From Lysobacterales bacterium (lineage in GTDB: Bacteria > Pseudomonadota > Gammaproteobacteria > Xanthomonadales > Rhodanobacteraceae), in assembly GCA_014338185.1 (NCBI GenBank), contig QUBV01000029.1, positions 1 through 37,748 of the forward strand: a DNA stretch of 37,748 bases. Direction: 5' to 3'. A program made the translations under genes and the position numbers. This document shows, piece by piece, positions 28,356 through 37,422 of the stretch (positions are counted from its first letter, which is position 1; each line of letters begins with the position of its first letter). The notes under the pieces were generated by a model. It did not search any database, had not been told where the DNA came from, and was given only the letters and a program-made list of their open reading frames with translations.

Positions 28356-29144
28356 GTGTCCGACCTCGCCGCCACGCTCCTGCTCGGCCTCATCGAAGGC
28401 ATCACCGAGTTCCTGCCGATCTCGAGCACGGGCCACCTGCTCATCGCCGAGCGCTGGCTCGGCGCGCGCTCGGACGTGTTCAACGTGGTGATCCAGGCCG
28501 GCGCGATCCTCGCGGTGGTGCTCATCTATCGCGAGCGGTTGTGGCAACTGGCGGGCGGCCTCGCCCAAGCACGCAACCGCGACTATGCGCTCAAGCTCAC
28601 CTGCGCCTTCCTCATCACGGGTGTGCTCGGGCTGGTGGCGGCCAGCCGCGGCTTCAAGCTGCCGGCGACCGTGACCCCGATCGCGTGGGCACTCATCCTC
28701 GGCGGCGTGTGGATGATCGGCGCCGAATGGCTGGCCGCGCGGCGGCCCGAGCACGCGGCCATCAGCTGGCGCGTGGCGGTCCTGGTTGGACTCGCACAGG
28801 TGGTGGCGGGCATGTTCCCGGGCACTTCGCGCTCGGCCGCGACGATCTTCGTGGCGATGCTCGCGGGCGCCAATCACCGCGCCGCCGCCACCGAGTTCGC
28901 ATTCCTCGTCGGCATCCCCACGATGTTCGCGGCCAGCGGCTACGAGCTGTACAAGGCGATCCGGCACGAGGGCCTGCACGAGGACTGGAGCGCGCTCGCG
29001 CTCGCCTTCACCACCTCGCTCGTCACCGGCTTCGTCGCGGTCAAATGGCTGCTCGGCTACATCCGCAGCCACCGCTTCACGCCGTTCGCGATCTATCGCA
29101 TCGTGCTGGGCGCGCTGCTGCTCGCGCTGCCCGCCCCCGCCTGA
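28356..29144 (+). CDS. uppP: Undecaprenyl-diphosphatase UppP (BacA)
   Basis: Inner-membrane phosphatase that converts undecaprenyl diphosphate to undecaprenyl phosphate, recycling the lipid carrier for peptidoglycan and other envelope polymers. It has 262 residues, normal length, starting with GTG at 28356. Both catalytic signatures are present: EGITEFLPISSTGHL (14-28) and FPGTSRSAATI. Several hydrophobic helices fill the rest, ending in [23 protein letters not shown] box at 28323-28328 may be its -10; I see no matching -35. It is divergent from glnA and convergent with the YbhB gene. Confidence 0.96.
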   Translation: MSDLAATLLLGLIEGITEFLPISSTGHLLIAERWLGARSDVFNVVIQAGAILAVVLIYRERLWQLAGGLAQARNRDYALKLTCAFLITGVLGLVAASRGFKLPATVTPIAWALILGGVWMIGAEWLAARRPEHAAISWRVAVLVGLAQVVAGMFPGTSRSAATIFVAMLAGANHRAAATEFAFLVGIPTMFAASGYELYKAIRHEGLHEDWSALALAFTTSLVTGFVAVKWLLGYIRSHRFTPFAIYRIVLGALLLALPAPA

Positions 29145-29159
29145 ACGCCGGCGCGACCC

Positions 29160-29792
29160 TCAGCCGCGCAAGGCCGGGTTGAGCGTGTAGGTGCCGGTCA
29201 GCGTCGCGGTGGCCAGCACATGGCCCTGCAGTGCCGCGCGCAGCTGTGCGAGGTCGAAGCCGGGTGCGAGGTCGAGCCGCGCGACATCCAGCGCATGCAC
29301 GCTGAAGCAATAGCGGTGCACCAGCGCATCGTTCCACGGCGGGCAAGGCCCGTCGTAACCCAGGTAGCGGCCGGCCATGTCGGCATCCGTGGCGAACCAG
29401 CCCGTGTAGTCGTTGCAGCCCTGCACCGAACCGGACGGGCCGGGCGGCGCGGCCTTGCCACGCGCGACGATGCCATCGGCGCAGGCGCCCTGCGCGAGTT
29501 CGTACACCTCGGGACCGATGTTGGCGATGAGCCAATGCACGAACTCCACGCGCGGCAGGCTCTCGGGCACCGTGCGCCCGGCCTGGTTCACGTCATCGCC
29601 GCGCGAGGGCACGTCGATGTCGATGCAGGTGATCACGAACGAGCGCGTGGCGGCGGGCGCCCCGCTCCAGGCCAGGTGCGGGCTGCGGTTGGCCGACAGC
29701 ACGCAGGCTTCGCCCGCGCTGCCGGGCTGGCCGAAGGCGAGAACGGCCGGGATCGGCGCGCCATCGCGGAAATCATTGCTGTGGAGCTGCAT
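29160..29792 (-). CDS. YbhB/YbcL family (PEBP-like) protein
   Basis: Phosphatidylethanolamine-binding-protein-like protein of 210 residues, the family also called Raf kinase inhibitor-like. Family stretches are ANRSPHLAWSGAPAATRSFV, CIDIDVPSRGDD, RVEFVHWLIANI, GYDGPCPPWNDALVHRY and FSVHALD. No signal peptide is seen. The ATG at 29792 shares its A with the TGA of the preceding TPR gene, and GGAGG lies 6 nt upstream, so translation is coupled. A GTG at 29795 is too close to that site. The ligand and role are unknown for bacterial members. Confidence 0.9.
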   Translation of the reverse strand: MQLHSNDFRDGAPIPAVLAFGQPGSAGEACVLSANRSPHLAWSGAPAATRSFVITCIDIDVPSRGDDVNQAGRTVPESLPRVEFVHWLIANIGPEVYELAQGACADGIVARGKAAPPGPSGSVQGCNDYTGWFATDADMAGRYLGYDGPCPPWNDALVHRYCFSVHALDVARLDLAPGFDLAQLRAALQGHVLATATLTGTYTLNPALRG

Positions 29793-31888
29793 CACTGTCC
29801 TCCCGTGACCGGCGCGGCATCCAGGCGCGCGAACGCGCCCGCGAGGGCCTCACCATAGGCTGCACCGTGGCCCGGCGCAAAGCGCGTGCGTGGCAGGCGC
29901 GCGAGGCGCCGCGCCTGGGCCTCGAAGTCGATGCGGCCGAGGCCGAGCCACTGCGCCAGTGTGCGTGCGGCCGGCCCCTCGCCCGTGAGTTCGTCGGCGC
30001 GCAGCACCAGCCGGCGCGGCTCGTCGAGTTCGGCGCCATGGGCAATGTGCGCACGCGCGCGCACGAGCCAGTCGGCGCACGCCTCGACCTCGGCGCAGGC
30101 AAAGCCGTCGACCCAACCGAAGCCGAGCCAGTTGACCAGCGCATCGCGCGGCTCGGCGTCGATGATGAGCAGGCGCGTGCCCGGCATCGCACGCCGAACC
30201 AGCGCCAGCAGGTGCGCATCCCAGCGCGGCAACCAGTCGACGATGGGCCGGTCGATCGCCATGCCCGTGCTCGTGAGCGGATGCAGGTAGCGCTGGCGCA
30301 GCGCCTCGCGCGCGGCCGCGTCGAGCTCGCCGCAGTAGTGCTGGAACCGCGGGTGGTTGAAATCGTCGGGTCGTTCGCGCGTGCTCGCGCGCCCGCGCAG
30401 CACCTGCAGCTCGCCCTGGTCGGCCAACAGCGCCGCCACCTGCTCGACGCCACTGCCCGGCACGCCCAACAGCAACACCGGCGCCTGCGCCCACGGCGCG
30501 TCGACCGCCTCGGCCAGTGCCGCAGCGAGCTCCGGTCGCGGCGGCGCCAGCGGTGGCAGCGACTGCGGCAGGCCACGCTGCGCCTGGGCGAAATGCGGCA
30601 CGGCGGCCGCGTACTCGCCGGCCGCATCGTGCAGCATGCCCAGCGCTCGCTCGCGCTGGCGCGCCTGCTCGTCGTCGAGCTGCGCATGGGCCAGACCGTC
30701 GAGCGTGGCGCGGGCGGCGGCGAGCTCGCCCGCGCGCGTCTGCGCGCGCGCCAGCACCAGCCGCGCATCGACCTGCGCGGGATCGAACGTAAGCGCACGC
30801 TGTGCCTGCTCCAGCGCCTGCTCCAGCTCGCCCACACGCTCGGCCAGCAGTGCGCTGCGCGCCTGCGCGAGCGCATCGGCCGGCCGCCGCCGCACGATGA
30901 TGTTGCGATCGGCCAGCGCCTCGGCATGGCGCCCCAGCGCCACCAGCACGTCGGCGCGGATCTCGCGCACCTCGTCGTCGTCAGGCACGCGCGCGAGATA
31001 GTCGCCGAAGGCGTCGACCACCTCGTCATTGCGGCCGAGCGCCGCCAGCGCCACCGCGAGCATGCGCGTGGGCATCTGCTGGCGCGGATCGATCGCGAGC
31101 GCGGCGCGGTAATGGCCGACTGCGTCGGCCATGCGGTTCTGCGCGCGCGCGACGTCGCCCAGGCCGACCTCGGCCCGCATCTCGTAGCCCGGCAGCGGCA
31201 GCAGGTGCCGGTAGTGCGCCTCGGCCTCGCCGGCGCGGTCGGCGTGCATGAGCACCTCGGCCACCCAGGCATGCGCCTCGTGCAGGCGCGGTTCCAGTTG
31301 CAGGCTGCGTTCGAGCGCCTGCAGCGCGAACGCGGTCAGGCCCTTGCGTGCAAAGGTCTGGCCGAGCAGGAACTGCGCGGCGGCGTTGTCGGGCAGCAAT
31401 TCGACCGCGCGCGTGAGATAGCGCAGCGCCGCGTCCCAGTCGCCGCGCAGCGCCATCACGTTGCCCAGTCCGGTGAGCACGTGGCCGTCCTCGCCCGCGC
31501 GCAACGCGGTGCGGAAGTGGCCTTCGGCGAGCTGGTCGTTGCCGTCGTTGAGCGCGAGCTGGCCCAGGCCGAGGTGGGCGCCGATGAGGTTGGGGTTGAG
31601 CGCGAGGGCACGCTGGTAGCCTGCACGCGCCTGTTCGGTCTTGCCGTTGACCTGGCGGGTCGAAGCCAGGCTCAGATGCAGGTCGGCCTCGGCGGGGCGC
31701 GCGTCGACCGCGCGCTCGAACAGCGTCTCGGCCTCGACGCTGTCACCGAGCAGGCGCCGCGCCACCGCGAGCATGTACAGCGCGTCGACGTTGTCGGGCT
31801 CGGCCGCCACGATCGCCCGATAGCCGCGCTCGGCTTCGTCGAGACGACCCTGTCGCTGCAGGTCCATGGATTGCTTGAGCGTGAGCAT
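29792..31888 (-). CDS. TPR protein with degenerate sulfotransferase-like domain
   Basis: Protein of 698 residues without a signal peptide. Residues 1 to about 440 hold roughly a dozen tetratricopeptide repeats (for example GRLDEAERGYRAIVAAEPDN and GDWDAALRYLTRAVELLPDN). From about 465 a sulfotransferase-3-like fold begins with VLLLGVPGSGVEQVAALLAD. This occupies the place of the PAPS-binding loop, but the RSGTT core of active enzymes is replaced by GSGVE. The segment after HPRFQHYCGELD also departs from the family. It probably has a scaffold role or an altered substrate; an active sulfotransferase is less likely. It is translationally coupled to the YbhB gene. Confidence 0.8.
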   Translation of the reverse strand: MLTLKQSMDLQRQGRLDEAERGYRAIVAAEPDNVDALYMLAVARRLLGDSVEAETLFERAVDARPAEADLHLSLASTRQVNGKTEQARAGYQRALALNPNLIGAHLGLGQLALNDGNDQLAEGHFRTALRAGEDGHVLTGLGNVMALRGDWDAALRYLTRAVELLPDNAAAQFLLGQTFARKGLTAFALQALERSLQLEPRLHEAHAWVAEVLMHADRAGEAEAHYRHLLPLPGYEMRAEVGLGDVARAQNRMADAVGHYRAALAIDPRQQMPTRMLAVALAALGRNDEVVDAFGDYLARVPDDDEVREIRADVLVALGRHAEALADRNIIVRRRPADALAQARSALLAERVGELEQALEQAQRALTFDPAQVDARLVLARAQTRAGELAAARATLDGLAHAQLDDEQARQRERALGMLHDAAGEYAAAVPHFAQAQRGLPQSLPPLAPPRPELAAALAEAVDAPWAQAPVLLLGVPGSGVEQVAALLADQGELQVLRGRASTRERPDDFNHPRFQHYCGELDAAAREALRQRYLHPLTSTGMAIDRPIVDWLPRWDAHLLALVRRAMPGTRLLIIDAEPRDALVNWLGFGWVDGFACAEVEACADWLVRARAHIAHGAELDEPRRLVLRADELTGEGPAARTLAQWLGLGRIDFEAQARRLARLPRTRFAPGHGAAYGEALAGAFARLDAAPVTGGQ

Positions 31889-31952
31889 GAGGCGGCGGGT
31901 CCGGATGATGCGGGGAAAGGGCGCTCGCGTACGAGCGCGGGGTGAACGCGAA

Positions 31953-31958
31953 ATTATG
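31953..31958 (-). promoter_or_regulatory. -10 candidate for the TPR gene
   Basis: The minus strand reads CATAAT, five of six to the sigma70 -10, 65 nt upstream of the TPR start. No clear -35 is seen. Between it and the gene lies a perfect 7-bp hairpin (31921-31938, loop UACG in the RNA) that would be in the leader or mark the end of the plsC transcript. Confidence 0.35.
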
Positions 31959-32006
31959 CCTCATGCGGCCACCGCCGGCCGTGCATTGCGCTCGCGCGAG
32001 CGCTGT

Positions 32007-32813
32007 TCAGTCCTCGCCGTAGCCGAGCACCGCGACGATGCGCGCGCGGCTTTCCTGCGCCATGCGCCGGCGCGCCTCGGGCGCGGCCGCGACCGGTTCG
32101 AGGAAATGCACCTCGGCGTCCATGCGCGGATTGCCGAGCAGGCGCAGGAAGTTGCCGAGGAAATGCTCATGGCGCGCAAAGGGCACGCCCGGATCCTGCA
32201 CGCCGTTGCGGCCGTAGCGCAGCGCGACCGGCTGCACCGGCACATTGGCGTCGAGCGCGGTCTGGAAGATGCGCGCGTGGAAGGTGCCCACGCGATCGCC
32301 ATGGCCGCTGCCGCCTTCGGGAAACACGCCCACCGGCTCGCCCTGGCGCAGGCGCTCGACCACCGCGCCCATGACCGCCTGCAGCGAATCGGTATCGCCG
32401 CGGCGGTGGAAGATCGTGCCCGCGCGCGCCGCGAGCCAGCCCACCAGCGGCCAGCGCGCGATCTCGCTCTTGGCCACGAAACTCAGCGCACGCTGGCTGT
32501 GCATGAGCTCGATGTCGAGCCACGACACGTGGTTGGCCACGTACAGCACCGCATCCGGCAACGGCTGGCCGAAGCTGCGGATGCGCAGCCCGAAGATGCG
32601 CACGAGCCGGCCCGACCACCAGCGGATCATGAACTTTTCGAACGTGGTGTCACCCACGCGCAGGCGCGCCGCGAGCGGGTTGAGCGCGAACAGCGCGAGC
32701 GGAATCGCAACCACGCCATGCACGAGCAATTGCGGCGTGCGCCACAGGTAGCGCAGCGGGCGCAGGCGGTCAGGCGCGGGGGCCGCAGTCAGGGGCTGGG
32801 CGAGGTCTTGCAT
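32007..32813 (-). CDS. PlsC-like 1-acyl-sn-glycerol-3-phosphate acyltransferase
   Basis: Membrane-associated glycerolipid acyltransferase of 268 residues, expected to acylate lysophosphatidate or a related lysolipid. The NHxxxxD motif is NHVSWLD with H95 and D100. The acceptor motif is FPEGG with E166. The block AGTIFHRRGDTDSLQ lies between them. An N-terminal hydrophobic segment (LLVHGVVAIPLALFAL) is the membrane anchor. Relatives in this order include OlsA-like ornithine lipid enzymes, which cannot be excluded. It lies between two genes on the same strand but is separated from both by more than 100 bp. Confidence 0.9.
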   Translation of the reverse strand: MQDLAQPLTAAPAPDRLRPLRYLWRTPQLLVHGVVAIPLALFALNPLAARLRVGDTTFEKFMIRWWSGRLVRIFGLRIRSFGQPLPDAVLYVANHVSWLDIELMHSQRALSFVAKSEIARWPLVGWLAARAGTIFHRRGDTDSLQAVMGAVVERLRQGEPVGVFPEGGSGHGDRVGTFHARIFQTALDANVPVQPVALRYGRNGVQDPGVPFARHEHFLGNFLRLLGNPRMDAEVHFLEPVAAAPEARRRMAQESRARIVAVLGYGED

Positions 32814-33003
32814 GGCCGGCTATGGTAGCCGATGGCACCCGCACGGGCGCACTGGCGGAGGCTTGCCAGTACCTGCCGCCACGTGCCGCATGGCGCCGCG
32901 CGCGTGCAGCGCGCACCCGCACGGATGCAGGCCGATCAGGCCACGGCGCGGCCGCCGCGCAGCCACGCTTCCCCGCCCGCGTGCGCATCCGTATCCCCAA
33001 CCC
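32814..33003. other. Spacer between antiporter and plsC-like genes
   Basis: 190 bp without a credible reading frame. It should hold the plsC promoter. A small palindrome GGCTAtggTAGCC at about 32818-32830 sits right before the start codon. I see no terminator for the antiporter transcript here. Confidence 0.5.
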
Positions 33004-34632
33004 TCACGGGTAACGCGACTCGACGAAATCGATTTCGCGCACGAGCCGGCGTGCCACGTCGTCGGCGAGGCGGCCCTCGCGCGCGAGCGCGAACAGCTCG
33101 GCACGTTCGGCGCGCAGCGCGGCCAGCCGCAGCCGCCGCTCGGCCTGGTCGGCCGCGCGCAGGCGCTCGGCATCGATGTCGGTATCGCCGCCGTCGAGCC
33201 GGCCCTGGTACAGCGCGATCACGCGCGTCGCGGCAGCGGCCTCCACACCCGCATCGAGTTCACCCGGGTGCTGCTGACGCTCGCGCTCGATCGCCGCGAG
33301 CGCGGCCTTGGCCGCGCGCCGCCGTGCCATCTCTTCCTGCCGGTGCGCACGCGGCTCGGGCGGAATGCGCAGCCCCACGAGCAGCCTGGGCAGGCCGAAG
33401 CTCGCCACCAGCAGTGACATCACGATCACCGACATCGCGAGGAAGATCGCCAGGTCGCGAAACGGGAACGCGCGTCCATCGGGCAGCAGCAGCGGCAACG
33501 TGAGCACGCCCGCGAGCGTGATCGCGCCACGCACGCCGCTCAGCGACATCGCCAGCACCAGCGGCCATGGCGGGCGTACCACCTGCTCGCCACGACGTCG
33601 GCGCCACAGGCTGCGCAGGCGCAGCGACACCAGCGTCCACAGCAGGCGCAGCGCGGCCAGCGCGAAATTGAGCGCGAGTGCGTACCACAGCAGCCACCAT
33701 GCGCTGGCATGGCCGGCCTCGACCACGCTGGCACTCGCGCGCTGCAGGATGCCCGGCAACTGCTCGCCCAGCAGCACGAAGGCGATGCCGTTGAGCGCGA
33801 ACTGCACCGAGTCCCACACCGCGGCGCGTTGCAGGCGCGTGGCCGGCGGCGCGATGCCCGACAGCTCCGCATGGCTCATCGTGATGCCGGCCGCGACCGC
33901 GGCGAGGATGCCCGAAGCGCCCAGGTGTTCGGCCGCCAGATACGCACCAAACGGCGTGAGCAGGCTGCCCAGTACCGGCAGGCCCGCATCCTGGCCGAAG
34001 CGCCGCGTGAGCAGGTGGTGGCTGCGGCTGATGCCCCACGACACCACCGCACCGATCGCGACGCCGGCCAGCGCCAGCCACAGGAACTGCAACCCGGCTG
34101 CCAGCGGCGAAAACTCGCCGCTCACCGCAGCCACCACTGCAAAGCGGAAGCAGATCAGGCCCGAAGCGTCGTTGAGCAGCGCCTCGCCTTCGAGGATGTG
34201 CAGCAGGCGCCGCGGCAGCGGCACGCGGTTGGCGATCGCAGCCACCGCCACCGGATCGGTCGGCGCCACGATCGCGGCGAGCGCGAATGCGACCGCGAGT
34301 GGCATCGCCGGGATGAGCCAGTGCACGAACAGGCCCACGCCGAGCACGGTGAACACCACCAGGCCCAGGGCCAGCTGCAGGATCGGCCCGGCGTCACGCC
34401 ACAGGCCCTGCTTGGGAATGCGCCAACCGTCGAGAAACAGCAGCGGCGGCAGGAACAGCATGAAGAACAGGTCCGGATCCAACCGCACGCCGTGGTTGGA
34501 CAGCGCCGCCACGCCGGCACCGAGCGCGATCTGCACCAGCGGCAACGGCAGCGCGACCGGCAGCACGCGCACGATGTAGCCGCTCGCGAGCACGAGCAGC
34601 AGCATGCTGAGGACGATTTCGATCGATTGCAT
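33004..34632 (-). CDS. CPA1-family Na+/H+ antiporter
   Basis: Inner-membrane cation/proton antiporter of 542 residues. The start at 34632 (MQSIEIVLSMLLLVLASGYI) places the first helix directly at the N-terminus. Family signatures are FLPPLLFLDGWRIP, APTDPVAVAAI (ion-binding Asp), EGEALLNDASGL and SLSGVRGAITLA. About eleven or twelve hydrophobic helices extend to about residue 400. A charged, Ala/Arg/Glu-rich cytoplasmic tail follows (about 415-542), probably coiled-coil and regulatory. Likely role is pH and sodium homeostasis, inferred from the family. Confidence 0.92.
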   Translation of the reverse strand: MQSIEIVLSMLLLVLASGYIVRVLPVALPLPLVQIALGAGVAALSNHGVRLDPDLFFMLFLPPLLFLDGWRIPKQGLWRDAGPILQLALGLVVFTVLGVGLFVHWLIPAMPLAVAFALAAIVAPTDPVAVAAIANRVPLPRRLLHILEGEALLNDASGLICFRFAVVAAVSGEFSPLAAGLQFLWLALAGVAIGAVVSWGISRSHHLLTRRFGQDAGLPVLGSLLTPFGAYLAAEHLGASGILAAVAAGITMSHAELSGIAPPATRLQRAAVWDSVQFALNGIAFVLLGEQLPGILQRASASVVEAGHASAWWLLWYALALNFALAALRLLWTLVSLRLRSLWRRRRGEQVVRPPWPLVLAMSLSGVRGAITLAGVLTLPLLLPDGRAFPFRDLAIFLAMSVIVMSLLVASFGLPRLLVGLRIPPEPRAHRQEEMARRRAAKAALAAIERERQQHPGELDAGVEAAAATRVIALYQGRLDGGDTDIDAERLRAADQAERRLRLAALRAERAELFALAREGRLADDVARRLVREIDFVESRYP

Positions 34633-34714
34633 GGATGGGGCACGGCGTCGCCGGAGACCGACGGTAGCGCGAGCGTGCCGCGCTGCATACCCTCGCGGCC
34701 GCCGGCAGCAGCCT

Positions 34715-35674
34715 TCAATCCTGTTCCAGTCGCGCGCGCGCCTCGGCCAAGTCCTGCACATGCTGCTCCCACCAGCGCGCCTCGCCAACCTGCGGGAGCG
34801 CGCGCGGGAATGCCGGGTCGTGCCAGCGCTGCGCCACCCAGCCGGCCCAGTGCACCTGGCGCATCACGCGCAATGGCTCGACCAGCGCGAGTTCGGCCGG
34901 ATCGAAGTCGGCGAATTCGCGGTAGCCGTCGAGCAGCGCCGCGAGTGCGCGCGGCGATGGCGCGAGCATCCACAGGTCCTGCACCACCGGGCCCATGCGC
35001 GCATCGTCGAGGTCGATGAAGTGCGGCCCGGCCTCGGTCCACAGCACGTTGCCGGCATGGCAGTCGCCGTGCAGGCGGATGCTGCGCGGCGCCACCGCCG
35101 CGAAGCGCTGCTCGATGAGCGTGGCCAGCGCGGTGCAATGCGCGCGGTAGGCCGCCAGCGCATGCGCGGGCAGCAGCGCGGCCGCGACCGCGGCCTGCGC
35201 CGCGTCGCGGATGAACGTCTGTGCATCGATTGCACCGCGTTGCAGGAAGCGTGCGCGCGCGCCGATGCCGTGGATGCGCGCAAGCAGGCGCCCCATCCAT
35301 GCCAGGTGCTGGTCCGATTCCAGCTCCGGTGCGCGGCCGCCACGGCGCGGGTACAACGCGTAGCGGAACCCGCGATGGTGCAGCAGGCTGCGGCCGCGCA
35401 CCTGCAGCGGTGCGACCACCGGCAGCTCGGCGGCCGCGAGTTCATGCGCGAACGCATGCTCCTCGGCGATCGCGGCATCGCTCCAGCGCGCGGCGCGATA
35501 GAACTTGGCCACCAGCGCCGCGGCACCATCGAGGCCGACCTGGTAGACGCGGTTCTCGTAGCTGGGCAGCGCGAGCAGGCGCCCGTCGGTGGCAAAGCCG
35601 GCCGCCTCCACCGCATCGAGCACCGCATCGGGATCGAGCGTCGCGTACGGCTCGCCCGGCGGCGGCGCGTTCAT
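34715..35674 (-). CDS. srkA: SrkA/YihE-type stress response kinase
   Basis: Cytoplasmic APH/choline-kinase-fold Ser/Thr protein kinase of the SrkA (RdoA/YihE) family, 319 residues. The N-terminal lobe has LPSYENRVYQVG, a hallmark of the family, and K57 in VAKFYRAARW. The catalytic loop is HGDCHAGNVLW with D204 and N209, and the Mg ligand D221 lies in FIDLDDARMGP. In E. coli SrkA counters stress-induced cell death. The ATG overlaps the stop of the thioesterase gene by 4 nt (ATGA), so both are likely co-translated. Confidence 0.93.
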   Translation of the reverse strand: MNAPPPGEPYATLDPDAVLDAVEAAGFATDGRLLALPSYENRVYQVGLDGAAALVAKFYRAARWSDAAIAEEHAFAHELAAAELPVVAPLQVRGRSLLHHRGFRYALYPRRGGRAPELESDQHLAWMGRLLARIHGIGARARFLQRGAIDAQTFIRDAAQAAVAAALLPAHALAAYRAHCTALATLIEQRFAAVAPRSIRLHGDCHAGNVLWTEAGPHFIDLDDARMGPVVQDLWMLAPSPRALAALLDGYREFADFDPAELALVEPLRVMRQVHWAGWVAQRWHDPAFPRALPQVGEARWWEQHVQDLAEARARLEQD

Positions 35675-36105
35675 GCGGGCGCGGGGCTGCGCGGCACCAC
35701 CGCGAGCGTGAGGCGCGCGATGCACACCAGCCGTTCCGCCTCGTCCTCGATGCGGATCTCCCACACCTGGGTGCTGCGGCCCAGGTGCAGCGGTCGCGCG
35801 GTTCCCGTGACGGTGCCGTCGCTGACCGCGCGCACGTGGTTGGCATTGATCTCCAGCCCTACCGCCATCCACGCCGCGTCGAGGCACAGGTTGCCGGCGA
35901 GGCTGCCCAGCGATTCGGCCAGCGCCACCGAGGCGCCGCCATGCAGCAGGCCGAACGGCTGGCGTGTGCGCGGATCCACCGGCATCGTGCCTCGCACATG
36001 CTCGGCGCCGATCTCGGTCACGCGCATGCCCAGGTGCTCGACCATGCAGCCGCGGTTCCACTCGTTGAGTTGCTGCAGGTCGGTGGTCTGTCGCCAGATG
36101 GCCAT
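35671..36105 (-). CDS. Hotdog-fold acyl-CoA thioesterase (YdiI/MenI-like)
   Basis: Cytoplasmic acyl-CoA thioesterase of 144 residues, full length for the YdiI/EntH group. The motif FGLLHGGASVALAESLGSLA carries H55 and the catalytic E64. The N-terminal EWNRGCMVEHLGM and the late strand GRSTQVWEIRI also fit. The family hydrolyses aryl- or 1,4-dihydroxy-2-naphthoyl-CoA; the physiological substrate here is unknown. It precedes srkA with a 4-nt overlap, and hemY lies 48 bp upstream on the same strand, so it may belong to a longer transcript. Confidence 0.9.
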   Translation of the reverse strand: MAIWRQTTDLQQLNEWNRGCMVEHLGMRVTEIGAEHVRGTMPVDPRTRQPFGLLHGGASVALAESLGSLAGNLCLDAAWMAVGLEINANHVRAVSDGTVTGTARPLHLGRSTQVWEIRIEDEAERLVCIARLTLAVVPRSPAPA

Positions 36106-36153
36106 GGTCGCGTTCCGCGGGTATCGGGGCCCGACTATAGCCGGCGCCGCGGG

Positions 36154-37422
36154 TCAGGCATGGGTGCCGCCCGGCAGGCGCGGCACGCCATGCTCGCTGC
36201 GTTCCTCGAACGCGATCGGTCGCGTGTCGAGCGCGCCGCGCGGGGCCAGCGCGGCCACCGCGAGCAGCGGCTCGGCACGCGCCGCGTGCAAGGCATTGGC
36301 GTAGGCGTTGGCCGCACCCGCGTCATCACCGACCGCGCGCCGCACCTCGCCCAGCAGTTCCCACCCCGCGGGCGTGGCCGCGAGCGCGAGCGCGCGCTGC
36401 ACCGACTCCTCGGCGCGCTCGATCTGCATCAGCTGCAACTGCAGGCGCGCGAGCGTGAGCAACAGCGGCGCGCTGTTGGGTGCGTGGCCGAGCCACTGTT
36501 CGGCGCGCTGCAGGCGCGCGGGCGCCTCGGCCGGGCCCAGCTCGCCCCAGGCCGCGGCGAGACGGTCGCTCCACTGGTGGCGCTGCGCGGCTTCGATCTC
36601 GTCCATCGCCGCCAGCATCTGGCCGAGGCCGGCGCTGCGCCGCGCGAACGCGTCGATCAGTTCGACCTGGCGGCGCTGGTGGCGGCTGGTGCGGTGCCAC
36701 AGCGCGTTGAGCGTGGCCAGGTCGGGCGCGGCCGCGAGCGCGGCCGCGAGCGTGCGCTGCTCGAGCTGCGCCTGTGCCTCGGCGGTGAGCGACTGGCTGC
36801 GCACGAGCGGCGGCAGCGCCTCGAGCGCGGTGTGCGGCTCGCCCAGTGCGAGCGCGGTTTCGACCAGCAGCTGGCGGCCACGCAGTGACAGCTGCGCGGC
36901 CTTGTCCTTGTCCTTGAGCAGTTCCAGCGCCTCGCGCGGCTGGCCGTTGTCGACGAGGAAACGCGCGCGCAACGCGGCACCGACCCGCTCGCCGCTGTCA
37001 CCCAGTTCGCCGAGCACCTCGCTCGCGCGCGCATCGGCACCGCGCTCGTGCGCGGCGCGCGCGAGCAGCAGCAAGGCGGGCAGGCGCAGTGTCTCGCGCT
37101 GCGCGGCCTTGGCCAGCTCGCGTTCGGCCTTGAGGTAGTCGCCCTCGGCGAACGCGGCCATGCCGCCGGCCAGCCGCTCGCGCCCGCGTCGATCGCTGGC
37201 GCGGCCCCATGCGCGCAGCGGCCAGCGCAACAGGCGCCAGCCCAGGCCGAGCACGAGCCAGACCAGCAACAGCGCCGCGAGCGCGACCACCACACTGGTT
37301 TCGATGAGCGTGTCGCGCAGGCGGATCTGCACGCTGCCCGGATCGGCCGCGAGCCAGTGCCAGGCCAACGCGGCCGCCACCGCTGCGACCAGCAGCACGA
37401 GGATCCAGCGCCACAGCCTCAC
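36154..37422 (-). CDS. hemY: HemY heme-biosynthesis-associated TPR membrane protein
   Basis: Inner-membrane protein of 422 residues from the proteobacterial HemY family; it is not the Gram-positive protoporphyrinogen oxidase. Two N-terminal helices (about 5-22 and 42-62) precede the HemY_N pattern RDTLIETSVVVALAALLLVW and LRWPLRAWGRASDRRGRERL. This is followed by TPR-like helices (LAGGMAAFAEGDYLKAEREL, PAGWELLGEVRRAVGDDAGA). The start is a GTG overlapping the hemX stop (GTGA). The precise function is unsettled; members are thought to organise heme synthesis at the membrane. Confidence 0.93.
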   Translation of the reverse strand: MRLWRWILVLLVAAVAAALAWHWLAADPGSVQIRLRDTLIETSVVVALAALLLVWLVLGLGWRLLRWPLRAWGRASDRRGRERLAGGMAAFAEGDYLKAERELAKAAQRETLRLPALLLLARAAHERGADARASEVLGELGDSGERVGAALRARFLVDNGQPREALELLKDKDKAAQLSLRGRQLLVETALALGEPHTALEALPPLVRSQSLTAEAQAQLEQRTLAAALAAAPDLATLNALWHRTSRHQRRQVELIDAFARRSAGLGQMLAAMDEIEAAQRHQWSDRLAAAWGELGPAEAPARLQRAEQWLGHAPNSAPLLLTLARLQLQLMQIERAEESVQRALALAATPAGWELLGEVRRAVGDDAGAANAYANALHAARAEPLLAVAALAPRGALDTRPIAFEERSEHGVPRLPGGTHA

